Shown: piece by piece, positions 26,115 to 34,812 of the stretch | Numbering within the stretch: the first letter of the stretch is position 1 | How the letters are laid out: each line of letters opens with the position of its first letter | NCBI GenBank assembly: GCA_018780265.1 | Contig: JADMJV010000022.1 | Coordinates: forward strand, 1-43,093 | Source: a bacterium | Lineage (GTDB): Bacteria > Vulcanimicrobiota > Xenobia > Xenobiales > JADMJV01 | Direction of reading: 5' to 3' | Length of the DNA stretch: 43,093 bases | The notes under the pieces: generated by a model | What the model saw: only the letters and a program-made list of their open reading frames with translations | Told to the model about the DNA's origin: nothing | Database searches by the model: none | Position numbers and translations under genes: made by a program

Positions 26115-26159
26115 AGAGCCAGATTCAGCAGCCTTGTGCAGACTCCTGAACGCTTGCCC

Positions 26160-26894
26160 TTAGAACTTGGCGGCGATGTAATAGGGCAGCATGGCGCGCC
26201 AGGTGGGCCAGTCGTGAGGCATGTCCCAACCCCAAACGTCCAGGTTGTTGCCAATACCCTTGCCCCACAGCATGCCGCTCAGCCAGCGCGAAGCATCCGG
26301 ACTCTCGTAGTTGCCCTGACCCGTAAGAATGTGAATCTGGTGTTTGCGCTGCAACATCTGGATGTGATGGCCGTTCATACCGGGCAGGTACTCGGCGACG
26401 TTATTGAAATAAATATTCTGGTCGTGGTAGCCGTCAGAGTCAAAATACTCGCGCAGGTCGTAGCACCCGCTCATGGCGATGCAGCCATCAAAAATGTCCG
26501 GGCGACGCAATACCTGATTGACGCAGTGATAAGCCCCCAGGCTGGCTCCGGTGGTGATGATGCCGTGGCGTCCACCACAACTATTCCAGATGTAGGGAAC
26601 CACTTCTTCGGTGATGTAGTGGTTGTACTGCTCTTGGCGAATGCCCTTCCATTTGGGATGAACTCTCTTGTTGAGCCAGGCCTCGCTGTTGATGCTGTTG
26701 ATCGAGAAAACCTTGACCTTGCCTGCATTGATATAGGGCTCGATGGCGTCGACTAACAGAAAACGCTCATATTCCAAATAATCGGCGGCGGCCGTGGGGA
26801 ACATTAAAAGGGGAAATCCAAAGTGACCATAGGTCACAATCTCCATGTTTTTACCTAAGCTGGGGCTATACCATTGATCAATGTGGCGTCTCAC
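26160..26894 (-). CDS. Esterase D-type alpha/beta hydrolase
   Basis: The GTG at 26894 has AAGGAG about 10 bases upstream, giving 244 residues that begin RRHIDQWYSPSLGKNMEI, a family-like start. A longer frame to 26987 overlaps the previous gene. The nucleophile region is GRHGIITTGASLGAYHCVN, with the Ser in GASLG. ADYLEYERFLLVDAI and SINSINSEAW resemble the putative esterase family (PF00756). The acid and His are likely in the HILTGQG and GWDMPHDWPTW segments. No signal peptide. It is the last gene of the PBP-lipoprotein operon unless the AT-rich gap at 26895-26935 holds its own promoter. Substrate unknown. Confidence 0.75.
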   Translation of the reverse strand: MRRHIDQWYSPSLGKNMEIVTYGHFGFPLLMFPTAAADYLEYERFLLVDAIEPYINAGKVKVFSINSINSEAWLNKRVHPKWKGIRQEQYNHYITEEVVPYIWNSCGGRHGIITTGASLGAYHCVNQVLRRPDIFDGCIAMSGCYDLREYFDSDGYHDQNIYFNNVAEYLPGMNGHHIQMLQRKHQIHILTGQGNYESPDASRWLSGMLWGKGIGNNLDVWGWDMPHDWPTWRAMLPYYIAAKF

Positions 26895-26929
26895 GGGACA
26901 AAAACTCCTTAATTTATAAAAAACGATAC

Positions 26930-26942
26930 GGGGTACTACCCC
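26930..26942. promoter_or_regulatory. Inverted repeat before the esterase gene
   Basis: GGGGTACTACCCC has 6-base arms around one base. On the minus strand it is followed six bases later by TTTTTTATAAAT and then the esterase ribosome site. It could be a weak terminator, an attenuator or an operator; TATAAAT could also serve as a -10 box. Confidence 0.35.
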
Positions 26943-27286
26943 AACTGCACGGGCTCGAATCCTAACCCGCGCAACCACTTTTTCCAACTCTCCGAAAAAT
27001 CAGCCCCCAGCAGCTGCGCTCCATCCAATTCCAGATGGGTTACGTCGAGGGCCTGCAAGCCCTCGGGTAAAGGTCCTTCGAGTTCACTGTGCACCACCCA
27101 GTGGGCCTGACTCAAAGGTTCGGCGGCCCGAGGAAAAGCACAACAGCCTAATCGCAAGGAAGCAATCAAAGCTTGATTGTGATCCGCAGCCCACAATCCG
27201 GCCAGAGGAATGTTGTGCTCTACCGCTCTCAGGCCGATGGCCAGTACCCGCGGATCAATGCCCATCAAAGCCAGAGAAGGCTTCAC
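26936..27286 (-). CDS. Small protein of unknown function
   Basis: The product has 116 residues, with an ATG start overlapping the lipoprotein stop (ATGA). It begins KPSLALMGIDPRVLAIGLRA, followed by a strand-like PLAGLWAADHNQALIASLRL, and ends with a helix and hydrophobic strand. The alternation recalls a degenerate Rossmann-like half-domain (as in DUF2520 proteins), but the glycine-rich loop is not clear. No catalytic motif. Context is an operon with a class A PBP and a lipoprotein, hence a possible envelope-related role by inference. Confidence 0.55.
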   Translation of the reverse strand: MKPSLALMGIDPRVLAIGLRAVEHNIPLAGLWAADHNQALIASLRLGCCAFPRAAEPLSQAHWVVHSELEGPLPEGLQALDVTHLELDGAQLLGADFSESWKKWLRGLGFEPVQLG

Positions 27287-27714
27287 TGGAGACGAGCTTC
27301 AAAGGAGCCGACCACTTCCCACGGCGGATCTTGCCCTTTGACGCGGGCATTGAAATTGCCTCTGGCCACTCCGCTTTGCAAAGTTTGCAAAGTGAAACTG
27401 CCCTTTTCCAGGGTCAGGCGCGCCTGATTGACCTGAGCTTCGCCAGAGCCGCCCTCCAGAGTGCGCCCCAACAAAGCCTCCAACGACTGACCAGGGGGAA
27501 TCGCGACCCGCAACTGCAAGCTACCATCGGCACCGGCAGGACCACTCCCCAGTTGTAAAATCCCGTTCTGATTCCGCAATGTGCAGGGTTCTGCCGAGTA
27601 GCTCTTGCCCGGCTTGGCCTGAGAGTGAGCATCCTGGTTGACCACAAAGGCGGCAAACCCGTGCTGGGCGCAGCCAGTCAAAAGCAATGCGCATAGCCAA
27701 AAAGCCGGTTTCAC
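27283..27714 (-). CDS. Lipoprotein of unknown function
   Basis: The 143-residue product has a lipoprotein signal, MKPAFWLCALLLTGC, with the lipobox LLTGC and Cys15 as the lipidated residue. The mature part is mostly beta-strand in character (LQLRVAIPPGQSLEALLG, LTLEKGSFTLQTLQSG), without recognisable motifs. It overlaps the PBP stop and the next start by four bases each. Membrane-anchored location is clear; function is not. Confidence 0.75.
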   Translation of the reverse strand: MKPAFWLCALLLTGCAQHGFAAFVVNQDAHSQAKPGKSYSAEPCTLRNQNGILQLGSGPAGADGSLQLRVAIPPGQSLEALLGRTLEGGSGEAQVNQARLTLEKGSFTLQTLQSGVARGNFNARVKGQDPPWEVVGSFEARLQ

Positions 27715-29990
27715 GGTTGAATCACCGGTTCAGGAGCGGGCGGAGGCTCTAAGGGAACCTCAACCGGGACCGGCGCCGGACCCGGATCAACGGGCGGTTC
27801 GGCCACAGGCGGAGGCACCTCGACCGGGGGCCCTGGTCCGACCGGTACTTCAACGGGTGCGGTCTCGGGGGGCAATTGCACTTGCTGCGGAACTGGGCCA
27901 GGAGCATTCGGATCTTCCTGAGGCGCTGGTCTGGGCGCCTCCTTGGGAGGGGGCGCCTTGGGCCCGTCGTGATTGCCCTTGTCGATACCGGCGGCGGTCA
28001 CCACCGGTGCCCCATGGGTCGTGCAATACTGGCGGGGGACATCGTAGCGGTTGAAAATTTTGCGGTAATATTTGGGACAGCCTGGACCGGCCCGGAGGTT
28101 CGATTCGCTGCAAAAGAGACAGCAAACCTTGGACGTCCGATTGCGGGGTATCGTACTGGGCGGGTTGTTGCGCTCGGCAAAAAGCATAAATTCTTTCCAG
28201 ATTCGGGCCGGCAGATCACCTCCAAACGAGGTCCACATCTGCGAGTAGTCGTCGTTACCCACCCAAACCGCCGTGGTGTAGCGAGCTGTGTAGCCGTTGA
28301 ACCACGCGTCTCGAAAAGAGTCGGTGGTGCCGGTTTTGCCAGCCACCTCGTGTTTCTCCATATAGGCATTGGTGGCCGTACCCGCACTGACAACCCGGGT
28401 CATCATGTCGACCATGTTGGCCGCAGTGGGTTCGGAAAAGACTTCTTTGGCGGCCGGAACGGTGTTGTCTTCCACAATTCTTCCCTCAGCGTCCTTGATT
28501 ATTTTGATCGGACTGACGGGAACTTTGAGACCGGCGTTGGGAAAGACCGTGTAAGCACCAGCCATCTGCAGGGGCGGAATCTCGCAAGAGCCCAACGACA
28601 GAGAGAGAAATTCCGGCAAATCTTCGATGATTCCGCACTGATGAGCAAAATCCACAATCCGCTTAATCCCGACCATCTGGACCAGGCGCACCGAAACCAC
28701 ATTGCGCGAGTGTTGCAGGGCCGTGGACAGCGGGATCGACCCCATATAGCGGCCGTCCGAGTTTTTGGGAGTCCATCCGTCGACCGTAATGGGAGAGTCA
28801 GGGACCACGCTGTCGGGGGTTAAACCGCACTCCAGAGCGGTGGCGTAGATAAGCGGCTTAAAGGAACTGCCGGGCTGACGCCGAGCCTGCCAGGCGCGAT
28901 TGAACTGGTTTTTCTTCGTCCAACCCAGTCCGCCCACCATCGCCTTGATGTAGCCAGTCTTGTTCTCAATGCAAACCAGCGCCCCGGTATGCACATTCAA
29001 ATACTCCGCGTCGGCCGTGACCAGTTTCTTCAGCACTTTCTCAGCCTTGTTCTGCATGTCCAGGTCGACGGTCGTGTAAATCTTAAAGCCGCCCCGATAG
29101 AGCGTATCTTCATCAAAGCGCTTGTAAAGTTCTTTGATGACATAGGTGGTGAAGTATGGGACCTCTAAAACCTGAAACTCATCCCGATTCTTGTTGAAGA
29201 ACTTCATCGTCTCCAGGTCTTTCACGGCACGCTCGTACTGCTGTTCGTCCAGCGATTTGACGGCGCGCATCCTTCCCAACACCTCCATGGCTCGCTCTTT
29301 GCCCTTTTTCTCGTTGCGCAATGGCGAGTACTCATTGGGAGATTGGGGCAAACCGGCCAGGATAGCCGCCTGGGCCGGCCTCAAGTCGGTGACCCGCTTG
29401 TTGAAATAAAGACTGGAAGCAGCCTGCACACCGTAGGCGCCTGAACCCAGATAAATCTGGTTGAGGTACATCTCCAGAATCTCGTCTTTGGTGAAGCTCT
29501 TCTCGATCTCAATGGCCAGCAAGGCTTCCTTAATCTTGCGCTTCCAGGTTTGATCCCGGGTCAGAAAAATATTGCGGGCTAACTGCATGGTGATGGTGCT
29601 GGCGCCCTGCTTATCGTGGGTTTTCCAGGTGGTATAGATGGCCCGAAAAACACCTTTGGGGTCAACGCCCCGATGCTGGTAAAAATTCGTGTCTTCGATG
29701 GCCAGAGCGGCCTTGATCATCCAGGGAGAAACCTTGCGCAAAGGCACAAAGGTGCGGTTCTCTCGATACAGAGTGGCGATGACCTTACCATTGGAGGCGT
29801 AGATTTTGGTGGTTTGCGAGGGCTCAAAGTGAGCCAGGGCCGAGGCTTTGGGCAGGTCGCGCCGCACCTCTTTGAGCAGGGTGTGCACCGTGGACGCCAC
29901 AAACAGGCATCCTCCACAGAGCAGAATGCAAAACACCACAATCAGCGCAAGACAACCTCGCTGAACTTTTTCCATCTTCGTACTAGGCAC
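27711..29990 (-). CDS. Class A penicillin-binding protein (PBP1A-like)
   Basis: The GTG at 29990 has GGGAG about 6 bases upstream (ATG at 29975 is the alternative); 759 residues. One membrane anchor lies at about 14-36. The GT51 glycosyltransferase domain has AIEDTNFYQHRGVDPKGVFR (catalytic Glu99) and GASTITMQLARN. The transpeptidase domain has S375-x-x-K in QPGSSFKPL, S428-R-N and K552-T-G-T. It polymerises and cross-links peptidoglycan. After the catalytic domains come a Cys cluster (KVCCLFCSESN, then GCP and QYCTTHG) and about 90 residues of Pro/Val/Glu repeats, likely an extended outer segment. First gene of its operon. A 12-base palindrome, CCCATCGATGGG, lies at 29999-30010. Confidence 0.93.
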   Translation of the reverse strand: MPSTKMEKVQRGCLALIVVFCILLCGGCLFVASTVHTLLKEVRRDLPKASALAHFEPSQTTKIYASNGKVIATLYRENRTFVPLRKVSPWMIKAALAIEDTNFYQHRGVDPKGVFRAIYTTWKTHDKQGASTITMQLARNIFLTRDQTWKRKIKEALLAIEIEKSFTKDEILEMYLNQIYLGSGAYGVQAASSLYFNKRVTDLRPAQAAILAGLPQSPNEYSPLRNEKKGKERAMEVLGRMRAVKSLDEQQYERAVKDLETMKFFNKNRDEFQVLEVPYFTTYVIKELYKRFDEDTLYRGGFKIYTTVDLDMQNKAEKVLKKLVTADAEYLNVHTGALVCIENKTGYIKAMVGGLGWTKKNQFNRAWQARRQPGSSFKPLIYATALECGLTPDSVVPDSPITVDGWTPKNSDGRYMGSIPLSTALQHSRNVVSVRLVQMVGIKRIVDFAHQCGIIEDLPEFLSLSLGSCEIPPLQMAGAYTVFPNAGLKVPVSPIKIIKDAEGRIVEDNTVPAAKEVFSEPTAANMVDMMTRVVSAGTATNAYMEKHEVAGKTGTTDSFRDAWFNGYTARYTTAVWVGNDDYSQMWTSFGGDLPARIWKEFMLFAERNNPPSTIPRNRTSKVCCLFCSESNLRAGPGCPKYYRKIFNRYDVPRQYCTTHGAPVVTAAGIDKGNHDGPKAPPPKEAPRPAPQEDPNAPGPVPQQVQLPPETAPVEVPVGPGPPVEVPPPVAEPPVDPGPAPVPVEVPLEPPPAPEPVIQP

Positions 29991-30113
29991 CGGGCACTCC
30001 CATCGATGGGCATCTTTCCCACTTTGGTAAGATTTACGCCGGGTCGCGAAATCTGGCTTTTTCTTCCTTGAAGTCGATTCAATACCTGGGAGTGAGACTA
30101 CAATTTCTGGGGC

Positions 30114-30680
30114 TTACTCCGAGTGAACGATACTGTCTGGCTGAGCTGACTTGGCCACGTGTGACCAGGTATTGCCAAAGCCGCTGGCCCCGGCACTGTG
30201 ATTGGGCACCGGGTAGGTGGCCGCGGCCGAGGCCGCCGCTCCATCGACCTTTGGCAACTCGGGAGCGCGCCAAGCCAGTGCCTGCTGAGTTTCGGCGGCG
30301 GGAGCCTCGAGAGCCTTGGGCCGGGCCTCTTCCTTGACCTCTTTGGCGGTTTTAACGAGCGGCTGACCCAGCAGCGGCAAGTCTTCGCTTTCGGCTAGCG
30401 CGCTCGTGTTTTCCACTTCATGGCTGCGCCGCTTACCCTCGTTGCGCACGGGACGCTGACTCTGGGAGGCCTGGACGGCCTGCTGGCGCACAGGCTCCTG
30501 GTCGCTTTGAGGAGGGCGGTTCCAGGGCAGTTGCTGCTCGATTTCTTCCCAATTTTCCATCACCCCGGCCACAATCTGACTCAAAGCAAGACCGTCGGGT
30601 AAAGACTCCGACCCATTCCGAGTGGTGCGGCCGCCGCGGGCGATATTGCCATCTATGCGATTGGGTCCGGTGGTGAACAT
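30114..30680 (-). CDS. Low-complexity protein of unknown function
   Basis: The product has 188 residues from an ATG with AGAAGG directly before it. It is rich in Gln, Ala, Ser, Glu and Pro and likely disordered. The only ordered-looking part is LPDGLALSQIVAGVMENWEE near residues 27-46. No domain is recognised. It lies 105 bases after radA on the same strand, behind a likely terminator. The frame is longer than expected by chance but coding status is not certain. Confidence 0.45.
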   Translation of the reverse strand: MFTTGPNRIDGNIARGGRTTRNGSESLPDGLALSQIVAGVMENWEEIEQQLPWNRPPQSDQEPVRQQAVQASQSQRPVRNEGKRRSHEVENTSALAESEDLPLLGQPLVKTAKEVKEEARPKALEAPAAETQQALAWRAPELPKVDGAAASAAATYPVPNHSAGASGFGNTWSHVAKSAQPDSIVHSE

Positions 30681-30783
30681 CCTTCTTAAGCTTCCCCTCT
30701 TCGTCTGCTACCACAATACTCGGATCGGAATAAAGATGCTTCCAAACCGGGGCCACCGCTGTAACACGGGGGTAAATCTTAAA

Positions 30784-30808
30784 ACTCAAAGATCTTTGAT
30801 CTGTGAGT
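30784..30808 (-). terminator. Hairpin overlapping the radA stop, probable terminator
   Basis: On the minus strand ACTCA-C-AGATC-AAA-GATCT-T-TGAGT forms an 11-position stem with one mismatch, followed by TTTTAAG. It includes the last codons and stop of radA, so termination would occur right after translation ends. Confidence 0.5.
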
Positions 30809-32201
30809 CTTGTTTTAGAATTGCTGAAGCCGCCAGGGCCTCGCTCAAAGTGGATACTGGCACCAGTTGTAGCGGGGCCAGGGCGCGCGCCCAAGGCTGC
30901 AGGTGAGGGTCGCCCTGAGCTGGCAAAAGCACCCTTTGAAAGCCCATTTTAGAGAGCTCTTTGAGGCGAGGCTCCAGTTGACTGATACTGCGGATTTCGC
31001 CGGTCAGGCCCACCTCGCCGCACGCCGCCAGGTGGGGGTCGACGGCCACATCGCGGCGCGAGGAAGCAATGGCCAGCACCAGAGGCAAATCCAGGGCGGG
31101 CTCGCTGAGTCGCAGGCCGCCGGCGCAGTTAGCGTAAACATCGGCATTGCCGGTACCCAGTCCAGAAAGGCGCTTGTTCATGACCGCCAACAGCAAGCTG
31201 AGGCGATTTCCGTCCAGTCCCACCGCTCGACGCGTGGGGGGGGCGCCTTTCTCGGCTGCGTTGGAGCGATTTACCAGGGCCTGAATCTCCACCAAAACCG
31301 GGCGGGAACCTTCCATAGAGGGAAAAATCACAGTACCGGCGGCCCCCTGGCGCCGTTGACGCAAAAAGAAACTGGAAGCGTCGTGGATAGCCACCAGGCC
31401 AGCCTGGCTCATCTCAAACAGGCCGACCTCGTGACTCGCTCCAAAACGGTTCTTTACGCTGCGCAAAGCGCGCACATTGTGATGACCGTCCCCCTCGAAG
31501 TAGAGCACGGTATCAACCAGGTGTTCCAGTACCCTGGGTCCGGCCAACTGACCATCCTTGGTGACGTGTCCCACCAAAAAGACAGGCACTTCCTCTTTCT
31601 TGGCGATGCGCATCAGCGAGGCAGCGCATTCGCGCACCTGGGTAACGCTGCCGGGAGCCGGCGCCAGGTCGCTTTTAAACAGAGTTTGAATGGAGTCGAT
31701 CATCACCAGGCCCGGCTTGATCGACAGTATCTGCGCTTCAATCGCTTCCTGGCGCGTCTCTGACAAGAGCAGTACTCCGCTGCCCGAGACCTTGAGGCGA
31801 TCGGCCCGCAGACGAATCTGGCGAGCCGACTCTTCGCCGCTGACATAGAGGATAGGCGGGCGCGTGGTTCGGAGGAGTTGGCAGATTTGCAGCAGCAAGG
31901 TGGATTTGCCAATGCCCGGTGGGCCCCCCAGCAGAACCAGTGAGCCGGGCACCACCCCGCCACCGAGCACCCGATCCAATTCATCGACGCCGGTAGAAAA
32001 GCGCGGTTCGCTAAGCACATCCACCTGATCCATGGGGATGGGCGGGGCGCCTTCCATAACCAGCGCCATTCCGCTACCGCGGCGTTCGGCCACTTCGGCC
32101 TGAAGAGTGTTCCATTGACCGCAGTCATTGCAACGCCCAGACCACTTGCTGGCCTGGGCGCCACATTCCTGACAACAATAGACGGCGCGCGCTTTGGCCA
32201 T
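30786..32201 (-). CDS. radA: DNA repair protein RadA
   Basis: The ATG at 32201 shares one base with the kamA stop (TGATG); 471 residues. The N-terminal zinc finger is CCQECG...GRCNDCG (C10, C13, C24, C27). The RecA-like ATPase has Walker A GGPPGIGKSTLLLQI and the RadA-specific motif SVKNRFGAS. The C-terminal Lon-like domain has ACGEVGLTGEIRSI. RadA promotes branch migration and processing of recombination intermediates. A longer frame to 32348 lies within kamA and is rejected. Confidence 0.95.
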   Translation of the reverse strand: MAKARAVYCCQECGAQASKWSGRCNDCGQWNTLQAEVAERRGSGMALVMEGAPPIPMDQVDVLSEPRFSTGVDELDRVLGGGVVPGSLVLLGGPPGIGKSTLLLQICQLLRTTRPPILYVSGEESARQIRLRADRLKVSGSGVLLLSETRQEAIEAQILSIKPGLVMIDSIQTLFKSDLAPAPGSVTQVRECAASLMRIAKKEEVPVFLVGHVTKDGQLAGPRVLEHLVDTVLYFEGDGHHNVRALRSVKNRFGASHEVGLFEMSQAGLVAIHDASSFFLRQRRQGAAGTVIFPSMEGSRPVLVEIQALVNRSNAAEKGAPPTRRAVGLDGNRLSLLLAVMNKRLSGLGTGNADVYANCAGGLRLSEPALDLPLVLAIASSRRDVAVDPHLAACGEVGLTGEIRSISQLEPRLKELSKMGFQRVLLPAQGDPHLQPWARALAPLQLVPVSTLSEALAASAILKQDSQIKDL

Positions 32202-33583
32202 CAGTGAGGGGCAGTCTCCTTGGCGTGTTCGCGCCACCAGTGCTGGCCAAATTCGGGCAGAGTGTAAATCGGATCGTAGTACTCGTAAAATTTGGATAGA
32301 GCCGTCGCGTCCTCGGCCTCGATGGTGGTGCGGTAGTTCTTGGTCCAATAACTGATACCGCGCTCGCGGTCATATTTGGCCACCTGATGGACCCAACGCT
32401 TACCTACGTAAGGAACGTCGCAGAGCAGGCGCGGCGTGGCGTAGCCGGGCATGTAGCCCATAATATCGTGCTGCAACTCCTGGGCCTCGTGCACGGAAAT
32501 GCGCCAGTGCTCGGAATTGGGAATCATGTCGCACATATAAAAGTAGTAGGGCATAATGTGGGCCCGGTCGAGCAGCGTGAAGCAAAGATCGAGCAAAGCG
32601 TGCGAATCGGCGTTGACTCCCCGCAGCAGCACCCCTTGGTTGCGCACATCGCGGAAGCCAAAATCGAGCAGCATCTGGGCAGCCTCGGCCACCAGCGGAG
32701 TCACCTGCTGAGCGTGATTAACGTGGGTGTGCAGAGCCAGGTCCACATCGTGCTTACGGGCTTTTTTGGCCAGTCGCTCCATGGAGCGCAGTACCGTGCC
32801 CTGCAAAAAGTGCTGAGGAATGGCCATCAGGCCCTTGGAGGCCAGACGGATGTCGCGAATGTGCTCGATCTCGATCAATTCGGAGACAAAGTCTTCCAGT
32901 TGTTGAGGAGGAAGGTTGGCGATGTCGCCTCCGCTGACCACCACGTCCCGAATGGCCTCGTGCTCCTGCAGATACTGCAAAATCATGCGATGCCGCTCGG
33001 GCTGCTTGATATTGAAGCGCACCTTTTGCACGGTAGGGGTGCTATTGCCCACCAGGTCCATGCGGGTACAGTGTCCACAATACTGGGGGCAGGTCGAGAG
33101 TAACTCGGCCAACACTTTGGTGGGGTAGCGGTGGGTAAGGCCCTCGACCACCCACATATCGGCTTCGTGCAAACTATCGCGGCTGGCCTTGGGATGATTG
33201 GCCCAGTCCGTGCGTCGGTCGGCAAAGGCCGGCAACATGTAGCGCCGAACCGGATCGTTCCAAAGATCGTCGATGTCCATCGTGTTGAGCATCTGGGGAG
33301 GCACCAACAGCGACATGGTGGCTCGCTCCTCGATGTCCTTTTGCAGCGACTCGGCCAGTTTATCGTCGAGTTTGTCGCGCAGAAGCTCTTTCAGCTCCTT
33401 GAGGCTTTTCACGGTATTCTTGCGCTGCCAGGTGGCATCTTCCCACTCTTCGCGGGTGACATTTTTCCAGCCGGCGATACGGGTCCAGTCCGGCTCCATA
33501 AATTCCCGCTTGGGGGGGTAAATGTAGGGCTGGCCCAGGGACTCCACCGGCGTGTGATCGGTGGCAAACGTTTGCGTAGGCAT
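32201..33583 (-). CDS. kamA: KamA-family radical SAM aminomutase
   Basis: The ATG at 33583 has GGAG 8 bases upstream; 460 residues. The [4Fe-4S]/SAM motif is CPQYCGHC (C165, C169, C172), preceded by HRYPTKVLAELLST. VVSGGDIANLPPQQL, LHTHVNHAQQVTPLV and GVLLRGVNADSHALLDLC follow the lysine 2,3-aminomutase pattern. GYMPGYATPRLLCDVPYVGK probably holds the PLP lysine. Lysine 2,3-aminomutase makes beta-lysine. In this protein the residue after LRGVN is Ala, where lysine enzymes and EpmB usually have Asp, so substrate could differ (glutamate or another amino acid). Coupled to radA, which looks accidental. Confidence 0.85.
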   Translation of the reverse strand: MPTQTFATDHTPVESLGQPYIYPPKREFMEPDWTRIAGWKNVTREEWEDATWQRKNTVKSLKELKELLRDKLDDKLAESLQKDIEERATMSLLVPPQMLNTMDIDDLWNDPVRRYMLPAFADRRTDWANHPKASRDSLHEADMWVVEGLTHRYPTKVLAELLSTCPQYCGHCTRMDLVGNSTPTVQKVRFNIKQPERHRMILQYLQEHEAIRDVVVSGGDIANLPPQQLEDFVSELIEIEHIRDIRLASKGLMAIPQHFLQGTVLRSMERLAKKARKHDVDLALHTHVNHAQQVTPLVAEAAQMLLDFGFRDVRNQGVLLRGVNADSHALLDLCFTLLDRAHIMPYYFYMCDMIPNSEHWRISVHEAQELQHDIMGYMPGYATPRLLCDVPYVGKRWVHQVAKYDRERGISYWTKNYRTTIEAEDATALSKFYEYYDPIYTLPEFGQHWWREHAKETAPH

Positions 33584-33848
33584 GAACTTTACTCCATCAG
33601 CTATTCTTAGAGGACCAATCCCCTCGAAATGCGCTTCTACCCAGCGCCCGGGGGGGCTACACCAGATGCCGAAGCCGATCAACTGACCGACCTGTTCCTT
33701 CTACAAGCTAACGGTGAATCCAATGTGCTTGTCAGGCACGGGGCCAACAAGAGCGGCGAGGGCGAATATTCGAGGGCTGAACTTGCTTCCAATTCGGCGG
33801 GCCAAAGGGGGTAGCAAGGCTCCAGGCTCTGCAAAGGCTCTCGAAAGG
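33584..33848. other. Intergenic region upstream of kamA
   Basis: It holds a 61-codon plus-strand frame (33629-33814), Glu/Ala-rich, without a ribosome site or homology I recognise. No terminator is visible for the gene at 33849. It probably carries the kamA promoter. Confidence 0.3.
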
Positions 33849-34262
33849 CTAGCGGCGAACTCCGATGCTGAACCGCGTGCCATCCTGGCCTGGAGTGGTA
33901 TCGACAAACAACACCGCCAGAGGCTGCTGGCCCACAATGCCAGGTTGAGCTTGAAAACTCAGTTCGTGCAATCCCACGGCAAAGCGCCCCTCTCCCTCGT
34001 TCGCAAGGACCGAACCCGGCAAAGCGATCGCCCCCTCCTCGCCAGGGAAGACTTCTTGGGAAGCAGCCTCGATCATGGTCATGGCCGTCTCAAACGCTTC
34101 AGGATGGGTCTTGCCCACATTGAATTCTTGTTCGCCCACATTGTTGCGCACCCAGAGTTCGAAAACTTCCTGCAACTGGTCCTCTTGGGGAGTATTGGCT
34201 TTGGTGGCCAGGCTGTGGTGGCCCGAAGCGACGGGAAAGGAGTTCAGGTTGGTGATCTTCAT
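33849..34262 (-). CDS. Small acidic protein of unknown function
   Basis: The ATG at 34262 has GGAGAA about 5 bases upstream; 137 residues (a TTG at 34283 would add seven). It has a soluble, acidic composition, with EDQLQEVFELWVRNNVGEQE and AMTMIEAASQEVFPGEEG suggesting helices, then strand-like SFQAQPGIV and PLAVLFVDTT. No family is recognised. The opposite strand also has a long frame (33714-34376), but the minus frame has the ribosome site and normal composition. Confidence 0.5.
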   Translation of the reverse strand: MKITNLNSFPVASGHHSLATKANTPQEDQLQEVFELWVRNNVGEQEFNVGKTHPEAFETAMTMIEAASQEVFPGEEGAIALPGSVLANEGEGRFAVGLHELSFQAQPGIVGQQPLAVLFVDTTPGQDGTRFSIGVRR

Positions 34263-34384
34263 AGCATTCTCCGATATCTTCAATTATTGGTTTCAAGACG
34301 AGACGTGACGGCTGAAAAATGGGCGCGCAACCTGGGCACGAATGACAGACGATGGCCGTCACACTCGCATCCTTGAGGAGAAGG

Positions 34385-34777
34385 CTAACCGAAAATCCAG
34401 GCCACCACCGTCCCCGTGCCCGCAGCTCCAACCACGGCAGCGCCCGGAGCACCGGCCAGAGACGCGATGGCCGCGCCAGCCACGGCACCCGCCGCCATAA
34501 TGGGACCTTTTCGGCCCGCAAAGAATCCCCCGACAGCGCCACTGCCAGCAGCCGACATCACGGCTTCGGAGGGAAGGCCGGCCATACGAGCGATACCAGC
34601 GCCGAGAAGGGCGCCGCCGCCAATGTTGACCAGCATCCGGTGCTCCTTATAAAAACCTGCAATCGGGTTAGAAGGAGTGTAGCCGTCCTGGGGCTGGTCG
34701 GGGTTGGGCTTGTCGTTTTTGTTGCTCAACTTGCGACCATTGGGTTGCTGGGTCGGCTGAAAATTCTGAACAATCAT
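34385..34777 (-). CDS. Small glycine-zipper membrane protein
   Basis: The ATG has AAGGAG 9 bases upstream; 130 residues. Residues 1-48 are polar and disordered (Asn/Gln/Pro-rich). The rest is hydrophobic Gly/Ala helix with G-x-x-x-G patterns: NIGGGALLGAGIARMAG, AAGSGAVGGFFAGRKG, AGAVAGAAIASLAGAPG. Such zippers occur in membrane-assembling proteins of unknown role. It shares the style of the 9750-10871 protein. It is followed by the small acidic protein gene 123 bases downstream on the same strand. Confidence 0.65.
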   Translation of the reverse strand: MIVQNFQPTQQPNGRKLSNKNDKPNPDQPQDGYTPSNPIAGFYKEHRMLVNIGGGALLGAGIARMAGLPSEAVMSAAGSGAVGGFFAGRKGPIMAAGAVAGAAIASLAGAPGAAVVGAAGTGTVVAWIFG

Positions 34778-34812
34778 CTCTTCGTGCTCCTTCGTAAACC
34801 TTCAACTGCAGT

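Noticed and set aside
26947..26965. GGGCTCGAATCCTAACCC, which resembles a tRNA T-arm.
   Set aside because: It lacks the GTTC consensus and there is no acceptor or anticodon stem around it; it encodes the end of the 26936-27286 protein.
27876..28823. A 315-codon plus-strand frame opposite the penicillin-binding protein.
   Set aside because: It lies within the transpeptidase and tail coding of a certain gene on the other strand.
33629..33814. A 61-codon plus-strand frame upstream of kamA.
   Set aside because: No ribosome site, no family, and no neighbour on that strand; too short to support.
33714..34376. A 220-codon plus-strand frame opposite the small acidic protein gene.
   Set aside because: The minus-strand gene has a good ribosome site and balanced composition; the plus frame is Arg/Leu/His-rich, typical of a shadow.
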